This document shows, piece by piece, positions 22,096 to 37,436 of a stretch of DNA of 64,000 nucleotides. The stretch is from Amphibalanus amphitrite. Lineage: Eukaryota > Arthropoda > Thecostraca > Balanomorpha > Balanidae. The notes beneath the pieces were generated by a model. The model made no database searches. It was not told where the DNA came from and was given only the letters and a program-made list of their open reading frames with translations. The DNA is taken from assembly GCF_019059575.1 (NCBI RefSeq), contig NW_024882029.1, forward strand, positions 186,001-250,000. Direction: 5' to 3'. Position numbers and translations under genes: made by a program. Each line of letters opens with the position of its first letter. The stretch's first letter is position 1.

Positions 22096-23293
22096 TTAAC
22101 CCGCGCCCCGTTGGGCTCTGCCGAGCAACGCGCCCGGTTGGGGGGGGGGCCATTTTGGCCCCCCCCCTAAGATCTCGAGAACCACGCAACATAGCGACAA
22201 GCGGTAAACGGCGCTGGATAGCCCCAACGGGGAACTACCTTGTGACCCAATTTTATTGACCTAGGTCAAACCGATGACGTAACAGGTCAGGTCAAAGGTC
22301 CAATTTTCACCGTTTACAGGCACTTCAAGAAATGCGTTGTAAAATCGAGTAAAATGCATTTCATTGAAAATCATCGATGGGGAAATGTTCTTCAAACACA
22401 TATTTTGCTATTTGAGGTCACTGATACCAGGTCAGGTCACAGAGGTCAGGTCACGGGGGGGTCACAATATGAAAGTGTCGTGTGATACAGGTTTTATGGT
22501 CCATTTTACATGACAAATGCGATTATATGGGTCAGGCAGCCTTTGGGGCCAGCTTAGATCACGTTTTGGTCAAGGTCAGGTCAAGGTCAGGTCAAGGTCA
22601 GGTCAAGGTCAGGTCAAATTAGGTCAAATTTCAAAGTTAATATTTTTGCATAAAATGGGTATCGAATCGATGCAGCTCGTCACGGGGAGTTCAATGATCG
22701 TCTTTGTTTTGCCGTACATGGTCTAGAATTGCTAAAAATTGAGTTCAAAAATTTGACGTCATCATTTTTGAACAGTTTTTTCGCTATAACTTGGCCAAAA
22801 AACGAGATATCGATCTGAAATTTGGTATGTATATAGAAGAGCGCTGGGACTATCACATATATTCCGGTTTTTTTCGAAATTCGGAAAAATTTTGGATTTT
22901 TTAAAAGTTTTTTTCTAAAAAAATCAATTTTTTGAATTTTTTTTGGTCAAAAACCAAAAATTTTGAAAATCCGAGATAGCAGTTTTGTAGCGCCGCTTTT
23001 TGTCTACTAGACCATATAAAGAACTTTGAAATTGCTTGATAACTGTAGATTTGGTGAGCGTTTCAAGATTGCATGTTTTTTGGTCATTTTTGCTGGAACA
23101 TGACCTCAGTTTGACCTCAATAACTCCTGACCTAAGGTGACCTAAGACTTGAAATTTGGTGTGAAGGTGTCAAATTGATGCCCGGGAAGGTACTGAAAAT
23201 TTGGCGGCGCTGCGCGCCGCCGTTTTCTTGCTATTCAGGAAAAACCACAGGGGGGGGGGGCCAAAATGGCCCCCCCAACGGGGCGAGGGTTAA
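22096..23293. mobile_element. E4: asymmetric TTAA element (long end left, short end right)
   Basis: TTAA at 22096-22099 and 23290-23293. The left long end has CCCGCGCCCCGTTGGG, a spacer and CGCGCCCGGTTGGGG; the right short end has CCCCAACGGGGCGAGGG. Hairpins have GGCCATTTTGGCC (left) and GGCCAAAATGGCC (right) between G- and C-runs. A tandem AAGGTCAGGTC array lies at 22567-22626. GGCGGCGCTGCGCGCCGCC near 23205 forms a strong stem and is shared with E6. Confidence 0.85.
22567..22626 (+). promoter_or_regulatory. Tandem nuclear-receptor half-site array in E4
   Basis: An 11-base unit AAGGTCAGGTC is repeated about four times, followed by two AGGTCAAAT-type sites. Each unit carries TCAAGGTCA, the extended half-site known for monomer-binding receptors of the FTZ-F1/NR5A and ERR type, plus an overlapping AGGTCA. 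Function is inference. Confidence 0.35.
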
Positions 23294-24577
23294 AAAGTTC
23301 GCAAGTCACATAGTGCTCCTCATTACAGTGGATACCTACGAGTATCTTTCGAGCACTTCTCAAAGTGTTTCGATGATAGCGCGTGCAACAACCGCGTGTG
23401 GATAGCAGACAGAAAAGCACGTACCGTACATCTATGCATTTAACCATATAGACCTCTGAGGTCTATGATAACTTAAGAGGACATCAACGAAATCAATCGA
23501 TTTGTTTCTCGAAAAAGCAGCCCCAATATTTTCCACAAGTAACCGTCTTACGCTTACACTCGCAAAACAGTAATATGTAGTTAGGTGGGGGTGGTGGGAG
23601 AGCGCACTTTTTAGCACGCTTGAATGATAACGTTCATAACGTGTGTATTGTGCATGTTTGATTATGTCATAGAAACAAGGTATTTAAAGCTAGAATAACT
23701 ATACTTAGATAATAAATGAGCCAAGAGCTAATAACCATATGAAAACAGCGGATGCCCCCGGCTGAAGGCCTTAGCAAACGTTATTGTCATATAGGATAAG
23801 CCAAGGTTCAATGAAACATGTTCATATTCTCACCCTTTCTCTACAGATGTTGCTTCGTACATGTTACCTGTTCCTCGCTATATCGTGTGTTATATGAAAT
23901 TAATAATCCTGTTCAGCGTACTTAAAAGGCACTAATTTACAAATTTACGACAAGTGATTTTTTCTACCACAACAATGACAACGATGGCGGCTTTAAATCC
24001 AGAGGGAATGACAGTAATATCATACATCAACCACAGGAACAGTTGTGACCTCGAGAGCGCCCTTCGACACATTCGAGGTTGGCCGCCGACGGGAGTCGTT
24101 TTCTCAGCACACCGTCCCGCCGCCAGCGAACCTGTCCTATCGTATAGCGGCACTGACCGGAGCTCGGGTCTGATCGGCGGCGGGGTTTTATCGCTCCCAC
24201 AGGCCGCGTCAGCAAGTCTGTCCCCCTCTCTCACTCGGGTCAGAACTGATACGAGTCGCCCCGGGAGACGTCGGTCTCACTAAAACTGGCGGCAAGAGGC
24301 TGAGCTGACAATGGAGGCGTGGAAAGATTTCGAGCGTACTCCTTGGACAATGGACAGTCGAAAAATTTCGAATTTCTTTGCGAAAGGTGATCACATATCG
24401 ATCTGTGTGTGTGTGTGATATTTTTCCTGAAGCATGCAAAGTTTAGGAGACAGATCGTGACTTATGACGCTGAAGTGGCTGATAAATTCATTTTCTCTGC
24501 AGTCTAGACTGGCATACTCGCGTAATGCTTTAATTTATAATGCTTCAATTCACATTCACATATCATTCAATTATCTA
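23294..24577. other. Non-coding stretch with GC-rich island (about 24050-24290)
   Basis: A GC-rich block open on both strands with no recognisable domain, inside otherwise AT-rich sequence. No supported gene. Confidence 0.45.
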
Positions 24578-25530
24578 TTAACCCTAGAACGCCTAGGGGG
24601 GGGGGGTTGTATCAACCCCCCCCCTGAGGTTTTTTCGAAGTGCACGCAAAACGGCTTGTCGTAGCGGGCTGAAATTTTCAATACCCTATGGGGCAACCTT
24701 TGCGCAACTTTTTCCGAAAAAAAATTGATCGGGTCATGTCAGGTCACGGAGTTATGACGTCATAAGAGGTACAGCCTCCGGCCGGATTTTCACAAACTGA
24801 GTGCCAACGCCCGAGGTTTCCTGCCGGTGGTACGGACATCGGTTGATGGATCGTGATGAAACTTCCCATGCATGTTGGGGCAAGTATTGGCTATCATATG
24901 GTATAAGAAATTTGACCGGGTCAGGTCAGGTCACGGAGCTATGACGTCACAAGAGGAACAGCGTCCGGTACTATTTTTGAAAAGCGCCCGAACCACTATT
25001 TTGCTAATTCTTGTCACCTCAATGGGAATATGCAGCAATATTAGCTTCTATAGGGAGCAAATGGACCTCCCAAATCCAAAAATACAATCAGATTTCAAAA
25101 ATTTAAATTTTGATTTTTCGAATTTCTGCCGCCGACTGTGACCTTGCCGACTTCCGGCGCTCCCAACGCGCCATTTTTAGAGCTAGGGAAACGAAATACA
25201 TACCAAACGATAGAGAATTGATCAAGGAACACGATAGTGAAGGTTTCAAGTCGATATCTCCCACCGTTTTGCCGCAATCGCCGCCGAAAGTTGAAAAAAG
25301 TCTATTTTTCCGAAAATTTGACCTTTGACCGGTCAAAAGTAGGTCAAATGTTGACCTAGGACCAAAAAATATACCACCAATCGCGAGATCTCGTTGAGAG
25401 CAATCCGTTGGTTTTTTCCGCTAAGCTCTACGACCTTCCGTTTCGAAACGCCAGGGGGGGGGGGTCGTAACAACCCCCCCCCCCCTGGTCGTTCGTGTTA
25501 TGAGAAATGGCCTGGTCGTGCGAGGGTTAA
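24578..25530. mobile_element. E5: asymmetric TTAA element (short end left, long end right)
   Basis: TTAA at 24578-24581 and 25527-25530. The left short end is CCCTAGAACGCCTAGGGG into a G-run. The right long end has CCCTCGCACGACCAGG (reverse strand), a spacer and CGAACGACCAGGGGG. Hairpins carry TTGTATCAA (left) and TCGTAACAA (right). The ends match less well than in other members. Several GGTCAGGTCA half-sites and one TGACGTCA are present. Confidence 0.8.
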
Positions 25531-25863
25531 CATATCAATAGCACATTGCACCAATAGAAATGCGTTGCGACTGAGCATATACAAGGGAATCATATGATAT
25601 CCGCGGCGGCCAAGTTATTACTAAATTCCCATTCCTCGCAGGTTCAGAAATGACCTTCTTTGGTGGATATTATTGTTTGTAGCTCTTCCACGGAATAACT
25701 TGATATCCAGGCTTATTCAGAACATCGGTATTAACATCGGTACTGAAGAAAATATGGCGGCATGTCAATCTGGTGATGCTTCGTGACAGGTTTTTGGGCA
25801 CTGGTCGGATCGAGATCCGCAAACTGTCGCATCTCGCCGGGCGGTGCAGTAGTGTCCATACCT

Positions 25864-25880
25864 CCCGCTAGGTGGCAGCA
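25864..25880 (+). promoter_or_regulatory. CTCF-type motif
   Basis: CCCGCTAGGTGGCAGCA contains an exact fit to the core consensus CCRCYAGRKGGCRSY. CTCF is an insulator and chromatin-looping zinc-finger protein conserved in bilaterians. The site lies between KChIP and srGAP, outside any recognised transposon. Occupancy is inference. Confidence 0.45.
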
Positions 25881-25881
25881 C

Positions 25882-25953
25882 TCGTAGCGCCTGTGGTTAT
25901 ACTGTACCGCACGGCACCTGTAGCGCCTGCAGTTATACTGTGCCGCATGACAC
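25882..25953. repeat. 36-bp tandem repeat, two copies
   Basis: Two adjacent 36-base units (25882-25917 and 25918-25953) share TAGCGCCTG and TTATACTGT, with a few substitutions. They begin right after the CTCF-type motif. Confidence 0.75.
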
Positions 25954-28839
25954 GCGCCGCGCCCGCGGTTGCTTTGCCGATGCCTGCAGTTACTGAGCCG
26001 TGCGGGAAACGCATTGGGCGGGTCGGGAGCTGAAGCAGAACGAAAACTTTATGATTCCGTGCCTGTTTCCGAGTGGTAGGTCAGCTCTTGTCTCCGTGAA
26101 TAATAACGAGCGATGAATACCAGACTCAGTAAGCCTATAAAACTGTACAGTGATGTTGAGTATGGATTGCGAAAACTTGTCCGAGTTTTGAGCCCATATT
26201 TTATCTGAACATATATTCACTTAGTGTTGTGTCTGGTCATTCGTTTATGCTCTCGGCATGTATTTCTTTTTCCCGCCTGACATTAATTTTTTCATATATC
26301 AAGTACTTACCTAATTGCCGTCATTCGCCCCAATTCCACAACATAGCATGAGCTGAAATTATATAAACTTCTATAAAGTGCTAACACTGTTATACCTACA
26401 TGAGCCATTTAGTTAGCAGTATGCGTCATAATAATACGAGTAACTAAAAGGTGCGGAGGGAATTATCATCCCCGATGCTTTCGCCAATGGGCGTTGGGCG
26501 AATATTATGCATTCCCGATAACAGTTTGTAACATCTCTTTCGCCGCTGGACACATGAATGGTAAATTCAGGTGCTGGAAGGCGTGTGGACACTGGGGCGT
26601 TTTCTGGCCTCTGGCATGGATGTCATGTAGTGGTAAGAATTGGTAATAAAACGGTGATACACTGATGGTTTGATGGCATGATGAGCGATGACAATTAAGT
26701 GCGTATTCGATAGGGATAGAAGCATTGTATTTAGATGAATGATAAAAAAGGGTTAGGGAAGGTTGGGGCAAGACATCCGTATACCGAGGGATGCTGATAT
26801 ACAGAGACCTATGATTGGGAGAATTAGAAGGAACACATGTGTGAAGGAGACAGAAGTGTACAGATAACGAGTATGTAATAATGTAATAATCGTATATGTA
26901 CGATTGCGTATCAATTACTAACGTATTAATTGACCGCTATGCATAACGTGACGCATTTTATCTGATCTGCCACATGGTGAAATAAACAAAAGACAGCTGA
27001 TAAAAGCAGTCGCGCTATTGCAACTTGCGGATATTATGTTTTTATCTATTGCTTTCATGCTAGACCTTCAGTAATCTAACCAATGGTACTACAAGCTAAA
27101 GAAGAAAAAATGAAAATAGGACATCGTTGTTTTTTGCACCGGTCTAGTTCTAGTACTCAACGAGCTAGTGAGTCATTTGTCTGAAAACTTTGTCACCACT
27201 GACTCATTCAAATATTTATGCCATTTATGTAGTTTATTTATGTTAGTGTGTTGGTGTGCTCATTTGTAGTGTGAACATGAGTTTATTTTACCTGGCCCAA
27301 ACATGTCTAAAGTAATTTCACAATTACTTTGACGAGCTTTCGAAACGACAGCCTCGGCTGCTCCTAACTTGATCGAGGAAAACATTCGCTCGGCAGGGCT
27401 TGTAGCACTAAAAATCCCAGAGGTACGCGAGCCAAAGAAAATGTTCGGTGTTTTACAGACGTTCCCTTCCCAGAGCTCAAGTTTCCGTTTCCGGCTATTC
27501 AGACAATGGACGGTGGTCGCCAGACGCCCTTCCAGCGGATGTTCGAATACTCCAGACAATGGCAGGAGTTTTCTACGCACACAGACAGAGCTTCTGGCTT
27601 TGTTTTGTTTTGTTGTGCTAGGTTCTTTCGGTCTGTTAAGACCATCTCAGGACTACAGAGTGAGAGAACGAGAAGAAGACATTGGGTTGAGTCCACCACT
27701 GGCCCGTGTGTCGCAGCGGCTGGGACGATCACCGATCACGCTAGAAGGGTAATGAAGTCCCCCAGCCGATCACACCGCCACCCTGGAGGTGTACGGGTAC
27801 ACTGTTCTTCATTAGAGCTTCCTCCTGCAGTTGTCTGCTGGGTTGGCCGTCAGCCCGGAACACCAGCTCCCTGAGTCGCGACACGACACGACAGGAGACA
27901 TGACGTCAGTGGATCACATCGCTTCATGACCTGATGGCCAATGGAGCCTGGTAAATGACTGGATGGTGTAATGCTCCGGTCCGGACATCCGACACGTGTG
28001 TGTATGTAATTGCCTCTGATGGAGCTCGATGCCTAGGTATAGTGAGGGTAATAGAAAATGTCTTATATTTGGACGCAATGGTAGAATATCTAATGATGTT
28101 TCTGACATTATCCTAGCGATATAAATCTACATAGGTACCCAAACCCATTGTCATTGATATCTCTAAAAAGGAGTTACTTTCGAGAACGACAGCATTTTAA
28201 AGCTTATTTATTTTGAACTATATCAAACTGCCTGCAGCATTGCGTGTACGGTAGTACATACCATAGATAGAAACATAGAGTACCATAGTACCACAGATGA
28301 GAGTAGAAGTAGGTACCAAGGACTAGAGCTTTGCTGCAGCTCCACGCTGCTTGACGACATATGTAGATCTTGTGCCTGTGTTAATTTGACGGTTTGTTCA
28401 CTAATGACTTACATATGCTCAACGAACTAATATGAAAACTTATGAATCAATCAGAACATGTCTCCATATTCTGAGGATCGATCGGCTTCCACGAGGTAGC
28501 ACTTTGCTTAAGTGATGTGACATTACAGAAATGGTGCACCTGGACAACATTGAAGGCCACGCTTTTTGTCTGATTACTTCCGGCGGAAAGAATCTCTTCC
28601 CCCTCCTCCACTCGGTACGGACAGATTAGATAAAGTGGATGTAGAAAAAACATCGGGGACGTCTGAGATGCATCAGGGACTTCCTGAAAACACTACGGAC
28701 ATTCCTCGAAAATCAGGAACATCACACGGATAGCATGGACATACATAGGGCAATGGGGGCAGTGCGGACATTTCGCGACACGGAAGACATCCTGGTGACA
28801 GAGAGAACATTTACAGAAGACACAGAGACACGGATTCCT
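25954..28839. other. Non-coding stretch, no gene supported
   Basis: AT-rich sequence with short frames only. A minus-strand frame at 27260-27580 ends at a CCAG/GTAAAA site whose phase would fit the KChIP exon at 19101, but its sequence is not KChIP-like and it is not called. Confidence 0.4.
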
Positions 28840-29400
28840 ACCGGCGACGGCAGGAGGGCCGCCGGTCAGCCGCTGACGCAGCCAGGCGATCGGACCCGTC
28901 TTGGACGCCGTGGTGGCCCGCTCAGGTCAGCCGCGAGCGGTCAGCCCGGCTTGGCGCGGAGTGACGGGTCGGCCTGCTGAGCTGGTCTGGTGACTGATGT
29001 GATGATCACCTGTCTGATCGGACCGTGCAACGGTCTGTCCGACTGACTGACAGTCTGGGATGGATGTTTGACTGTCTGACGGGAGTACCCAACCGTCCGG
29101 TCCACAACCAAGAGCCACGGATCCAGTCAGTACTAAACGAGCACTAGCTCATGACTCCATCAGACCTCACGATACTCCACACTGGCTCCAGCGCTGCGGC
29201 CCTTCCGCCCGCCGTCACCGCCGCCGACGACCGCCGCACTGCCGTCGCCGCCGACACCGCTCCGTGTCGGCGAAGGAGAGGCGACGTTAGCGACGCAGGT
29301 CGGCGCCGACGACACCGACACCGGAGCGTCGGTCCCGGCCGGTGCGGGGCTGGAGCTGGGCCCGGACGGAGCTGGAGGAGCTGGAGCTGGGCTTAACACG
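28840..29400. other. GC-rich island beside GA tract
   Basis: A CpG-rich block with Gln/Ala/Pro/Arg-rich open frames on both strands and no recognised domain, followed within 110 bases by a GA microsatellite. The arrangement resembles a regulatory island, but coding use (for example an alternative 5' exon) cannot be excluded. Confidence 0.35.
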
Positions 29401-29501
29401 CAGCTGCTGTACGTGGAACTGGGGCTGAACTCTAGATAGAGCTGCAGAAGCTGGGGCTGGGCCTGGTTTGGAAGCAGGTGGATGGGCTAATTAGTCTGTG
29501 G

Positions 29502-29512
29502 GGGAGAGAGAG

Positions 29513-29553
<41 letters not shown>

Positions 29554-29598
29554 AGGGAGGGAGAGAGAGATAGAGAGAAAAAGAAAGAGAGAGAGAAG
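29502..29598. repeat. (GA)n microsatellite
   Basis: Interrupted GA tract. Open frames across it (Glu-Arg or Ser-Leu polymers) are artefacts of the repeat. Confidence 0.9.
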
Positions 29599-29878
29599 TG
29601 AAGGAGCAAGGGTTTGGACTGGACGGGAGTTGAAAAAAAAACTTGAGCTTCTGATGTTAGACATGAAGTTGAATAGGTTAGACATGAAGAAGAAGTTAGA
29701 CATGAAGTTACCTAATGCTAGGTAACGAAGCTAAAAAGCTAGAACGGATATGGAATTAGCAGGGTTGTAGCCTCAGCCCTCAAGAGCTAAGGTAAAGCTT
29801 GAACAAAGCCAAAGCTAGTGTTATAATATTTTTACTTTATCATTTTCACGTGCATGAAATGTAAATGATATTGTTTTC

Positions 29879-31136
<1,258 letters not shown>

Positions 31137-32325
31137 TTAACCCGCGCGGGGCTGGGGTCTCCAGCCGAACGCGCGGGGCTGGGGGGGGTGAATTTTACCC
31201 CCCCCCCCCTGTTATCTCCCGAACTAATGATCCGATTTGGAAAATTCAAACGCCAATCGAAAGCTCCCATCACAAACAACTAAATACATGTACTTAATTT
31301 AAAGTTTGAGGTCAAGGTCAAGGTCAGGTCAAGGGTACAAATTGCAAGTTTCTACAGTATCGGCCTTGCACCGTAGTTGCCGAAGAATGGAGTCATGGAC
31401 TGAGACTGATCGCCCAAAACGTGTTCTTAGGCTACCAAGACAATATTCGTTGCATACAATATCATTCAGAGGTCAAGGTCAAGGTCAGGTCAGGTCAGGT
31501 CAGGTCACCAAAAACAAAATATAGAAAAGGGCATGTGCGACACATGTTTTATGGGTCATTTTACTCTAGAATTCAATAGGCACACTCAATAAGTGATATG
31601 GACCACCTCTGGATGAATTTCAGGATTAGGTCAGGTTAAGGTCAGGTCAAGTGAGGTCAAATTTTGAAGTTGGTTGATAAGGCCTAAAAAGGTGTCTATC
31701 TGATGCAGTTTTTCACGGCGAATCGAATGATGCTATTTTTGTTTCCGTACGAGGTCTAGAACTTCTAAAAAAGTCATTTTTTCAAAAAAAAAATGGTGTG
31801 TCGTGACGTCATAAAACTTTGAATAACTCCCACATTTTTGAACCGATTCTTCTAAAATTTGGTATGTAGGTGCACATAGACCACTTCTCTGACATATATT
31901 CCGGTTTTTTCGATAGACTCAAAATTTTGGATTTTATAATCATTTTCCCAAAAAAGTCAGTTTTTTGAAGAAAAAAAAAATTAGGCCAAAATCCAAACTT
32001 TTCAAAAAACCGAGATAGCCATTTGATAGACAAAATCAAATTACGTATAACCTTATTTGTTACGTCTTGATTCCTTTAAAAATGAAGATGTTAGCGGCGT
32101 TTGAACTTTTGCCGTTTTTGAGGCGAAAATGGCGAACATGACGTCACTAAAACGTCAATTTCTCAAAAATTTTCAGACGGATTTCGCTCCAAATTTCAGG
32201 AAACGTGTCAAATTGATGTAAGAAAAGGTACTGAAAGTTTGGCGGCGCTGCGCGCCGCCGTTTTTTAGATATCGCAAAAATTCGCGAGGGGGTTAAAATT
32301 TACCCCCCAGCCCCGCGCGGGTTAA
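31137..32325. mobile_element. E6: asymmetric TTAA element (long end left, short end right)
   Basis: TTAA at 31137-31140 and 32322-32325. Both ends carry CCCGCGCGGGGCTGGGG; the left long end has a second copy after a 12-base spacer. Hairpins have TGAATTTTA (left) and TTAAAATTTA (right). Half-site arrays lie at about 31307-31331 and 31471-31508. The interior is an inverted homologue of E8 over almost its whole length. No coding capacity. Confidence 0.88.
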
Positions 32326-32408
32326 GCTTCGTTCAGACTGAAGGAGTTGCTACACCCGTTCAGTCCTGAGTTTCCGTACATAGAGGAAAACGACGGCAAT
32401 AGGGAGAT

Positions 32409-32410
<2 letters not shown>

Positions 32411-32471
<61 letters not shown>

Positions 32472-32486
32472 GAGAGGGAGAAAGAG
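32411..32486. repeat. (GA)n microsatellite
   Basis: GA tract of about 75 bases with one GGG interruption, starting shortly after E6. Confidence 0.92.
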
Positions 32487-36002
<3,516 letters not shown>

Positions 36003-36249
36003 GTAACCCGCGCCCGGCTGGGGGTCCTGGATTTCCACGCCCTGCTGGGGGGTGTTTGAACACACCCCCCCTTGTAACTCGGCTCCTGGGCCACGTAGTG
36101 ATACGCGGAAATTTTCACAACATGTGTAGAATTGATGTATGATAAGGTGTACCAAAAACGGCGGCGCTCCGCGTCGCCGTTTTTGAGATATTCGCGAAAA
36201 ACCACAAGGGGGGTGTTCAAATACCCCCCCCCAGCAGGGCGCGGGTTAA
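36003..36249. mobile_element. E7: internally deleted asymmetric TTAA element (about 247 bp)
   Basis: The left long end is CCCGCGCCCGGCTGGGG, a spacer and CGCCCTGCTGGGG; the right short end is CCCCAGCAGGGCGCGGG then TTAA (36246-36249). The left flank is GTAA rather than TTAA. Hairpins carry TGTTTGAACA (left) and TGTTCAAATA (right). It keeps the short-end interior (ATACATCAATT-type word and a GGCGGCGC stem) but lacks the half-site arrays, so it looks like a deletion derivative. Confidence 0.8.
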
Positions 36250-37436
36250 CCCGCGCCCCGCCGCGCTGGGGGGGGCAGAATCTGCCCCCCCCCTTCCCGT
36301 TTTTCGCCAATAACTTCTAAACGCGTTACGCCAGCGACGTCAAACTTTCAGTACCTTATCATACATCAATTTGACACGTTGCCTGAAAATTTGAGCGAAA
36401 TCCGTTGGAAAATTTGTGAGAAATTGACGTTTTAGTGACGTCATGTTCGCCATTTTCGCCTCGAAAACGGCAAAATTTCAAACGCCGCTAACATCCTCAA
36501 TTTTAAAGGAATCAAGACGTAACAAAAAAGGTTATACGTGATTCTTCTTTGTCTGTCAAATGGTTATCTCGGTTTTTTTGAAAATTTTGGATTTTGGTCC
36601 AATATTTTTTTTTTTCAAAAAAACTGATTTTTTTGGGAAAATGATTATAAAATCCAAAATTTTGAGTGTATCGAAAAAAACGGAATATATGTCAGAGAAG
36701 TGGTCTATGTGCACCTACATACCAATTTTTAGACGAATCGGTTCAAAAATGTGGGAGTTATTCAAAATTGTATGACCTCGCGACACACAATTTTTTTTAA
36801 AAAAAGGTTTTTTGGAAGTTCTAGACCTCGTACGGAAACAAAAATAGCACAATTCGATTCGCCGTGAAAAACTGCATCAGATAGATACCTTTATAGGCCT
36901 TAACAACCGACTTCAAAATTTGACCTCACTTGACTTGACCTTGACCTGACCTCGACCTGAAATTCATCCAGAGGTGGTCCATATCACTTATTTAGTGTGC
37001 CTATTGAATTCTATGCGTAAAATGACCCATAAAACATGTGTCGCACATGCCCTTTTCTATATTTTGTTTTTGGTGACCTGACCTGACCTGACCTGACCTT
37101 GACCTTGACCTTTGAATGACATTGTATGCAACGAATATTGTCTTGGTAGTCTAAGAACACGTTTTGGGCAATCAGGTTCAGTCCATTCTTCGGCAACTAC
37201 GGTGCAAGGCCGATACTGTAGAAACTTGCATTTTGTACCCTTGACCTGACCTTGACCTGACCTCTGACCTACTTCAGCAAAAAATGTGGGCTCTTCAGAT
37301 CCGCCTTGTTGAGAGCTTTCGATTGCCGTTTTCCCCGTCTTTCTACGACAATGGGTTCGGAAGTTAGACAGGGGGCAGAATTTGTCCCCCCCAGCAGGGC
37401 GCGTATGGCTGAATAGCCCAGCTGGGCGCGGGTTAA
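36246..37436. mobile_element. E8: asymmetric TTAA element (short end left, long end right)
   Basis: TTAA at 36246-36249 (shared with E7) and 37433-37436. The left short end is CCCGCGCCCCGCCGCGCTGGGG. The right long end (reverse strand) is CCCGCGCCCAGCTGGG, a spacer and CGCGCCCTGCTGGGG. Hairpins carry CAGAATCTG (left) and CAGAATTTG (right). About 17 TGACCT half-sites run head to tail in the right half (for example 37074-37112). The interior is the inverted counterpart of E6. Confidence 0.88.

Noticed and set aside
27260-27580. Minus-strand frame ending at a phase-compatible donor, candidate KChIP 5' exon
   Set aside because: The donor (CCAG/GTAAAA) would join in frame to the exon at 19101, but the peptide has no KChIP N-terminal character and includes a weak hAT-like word (ATSPAERMFSS); not enough to call either.
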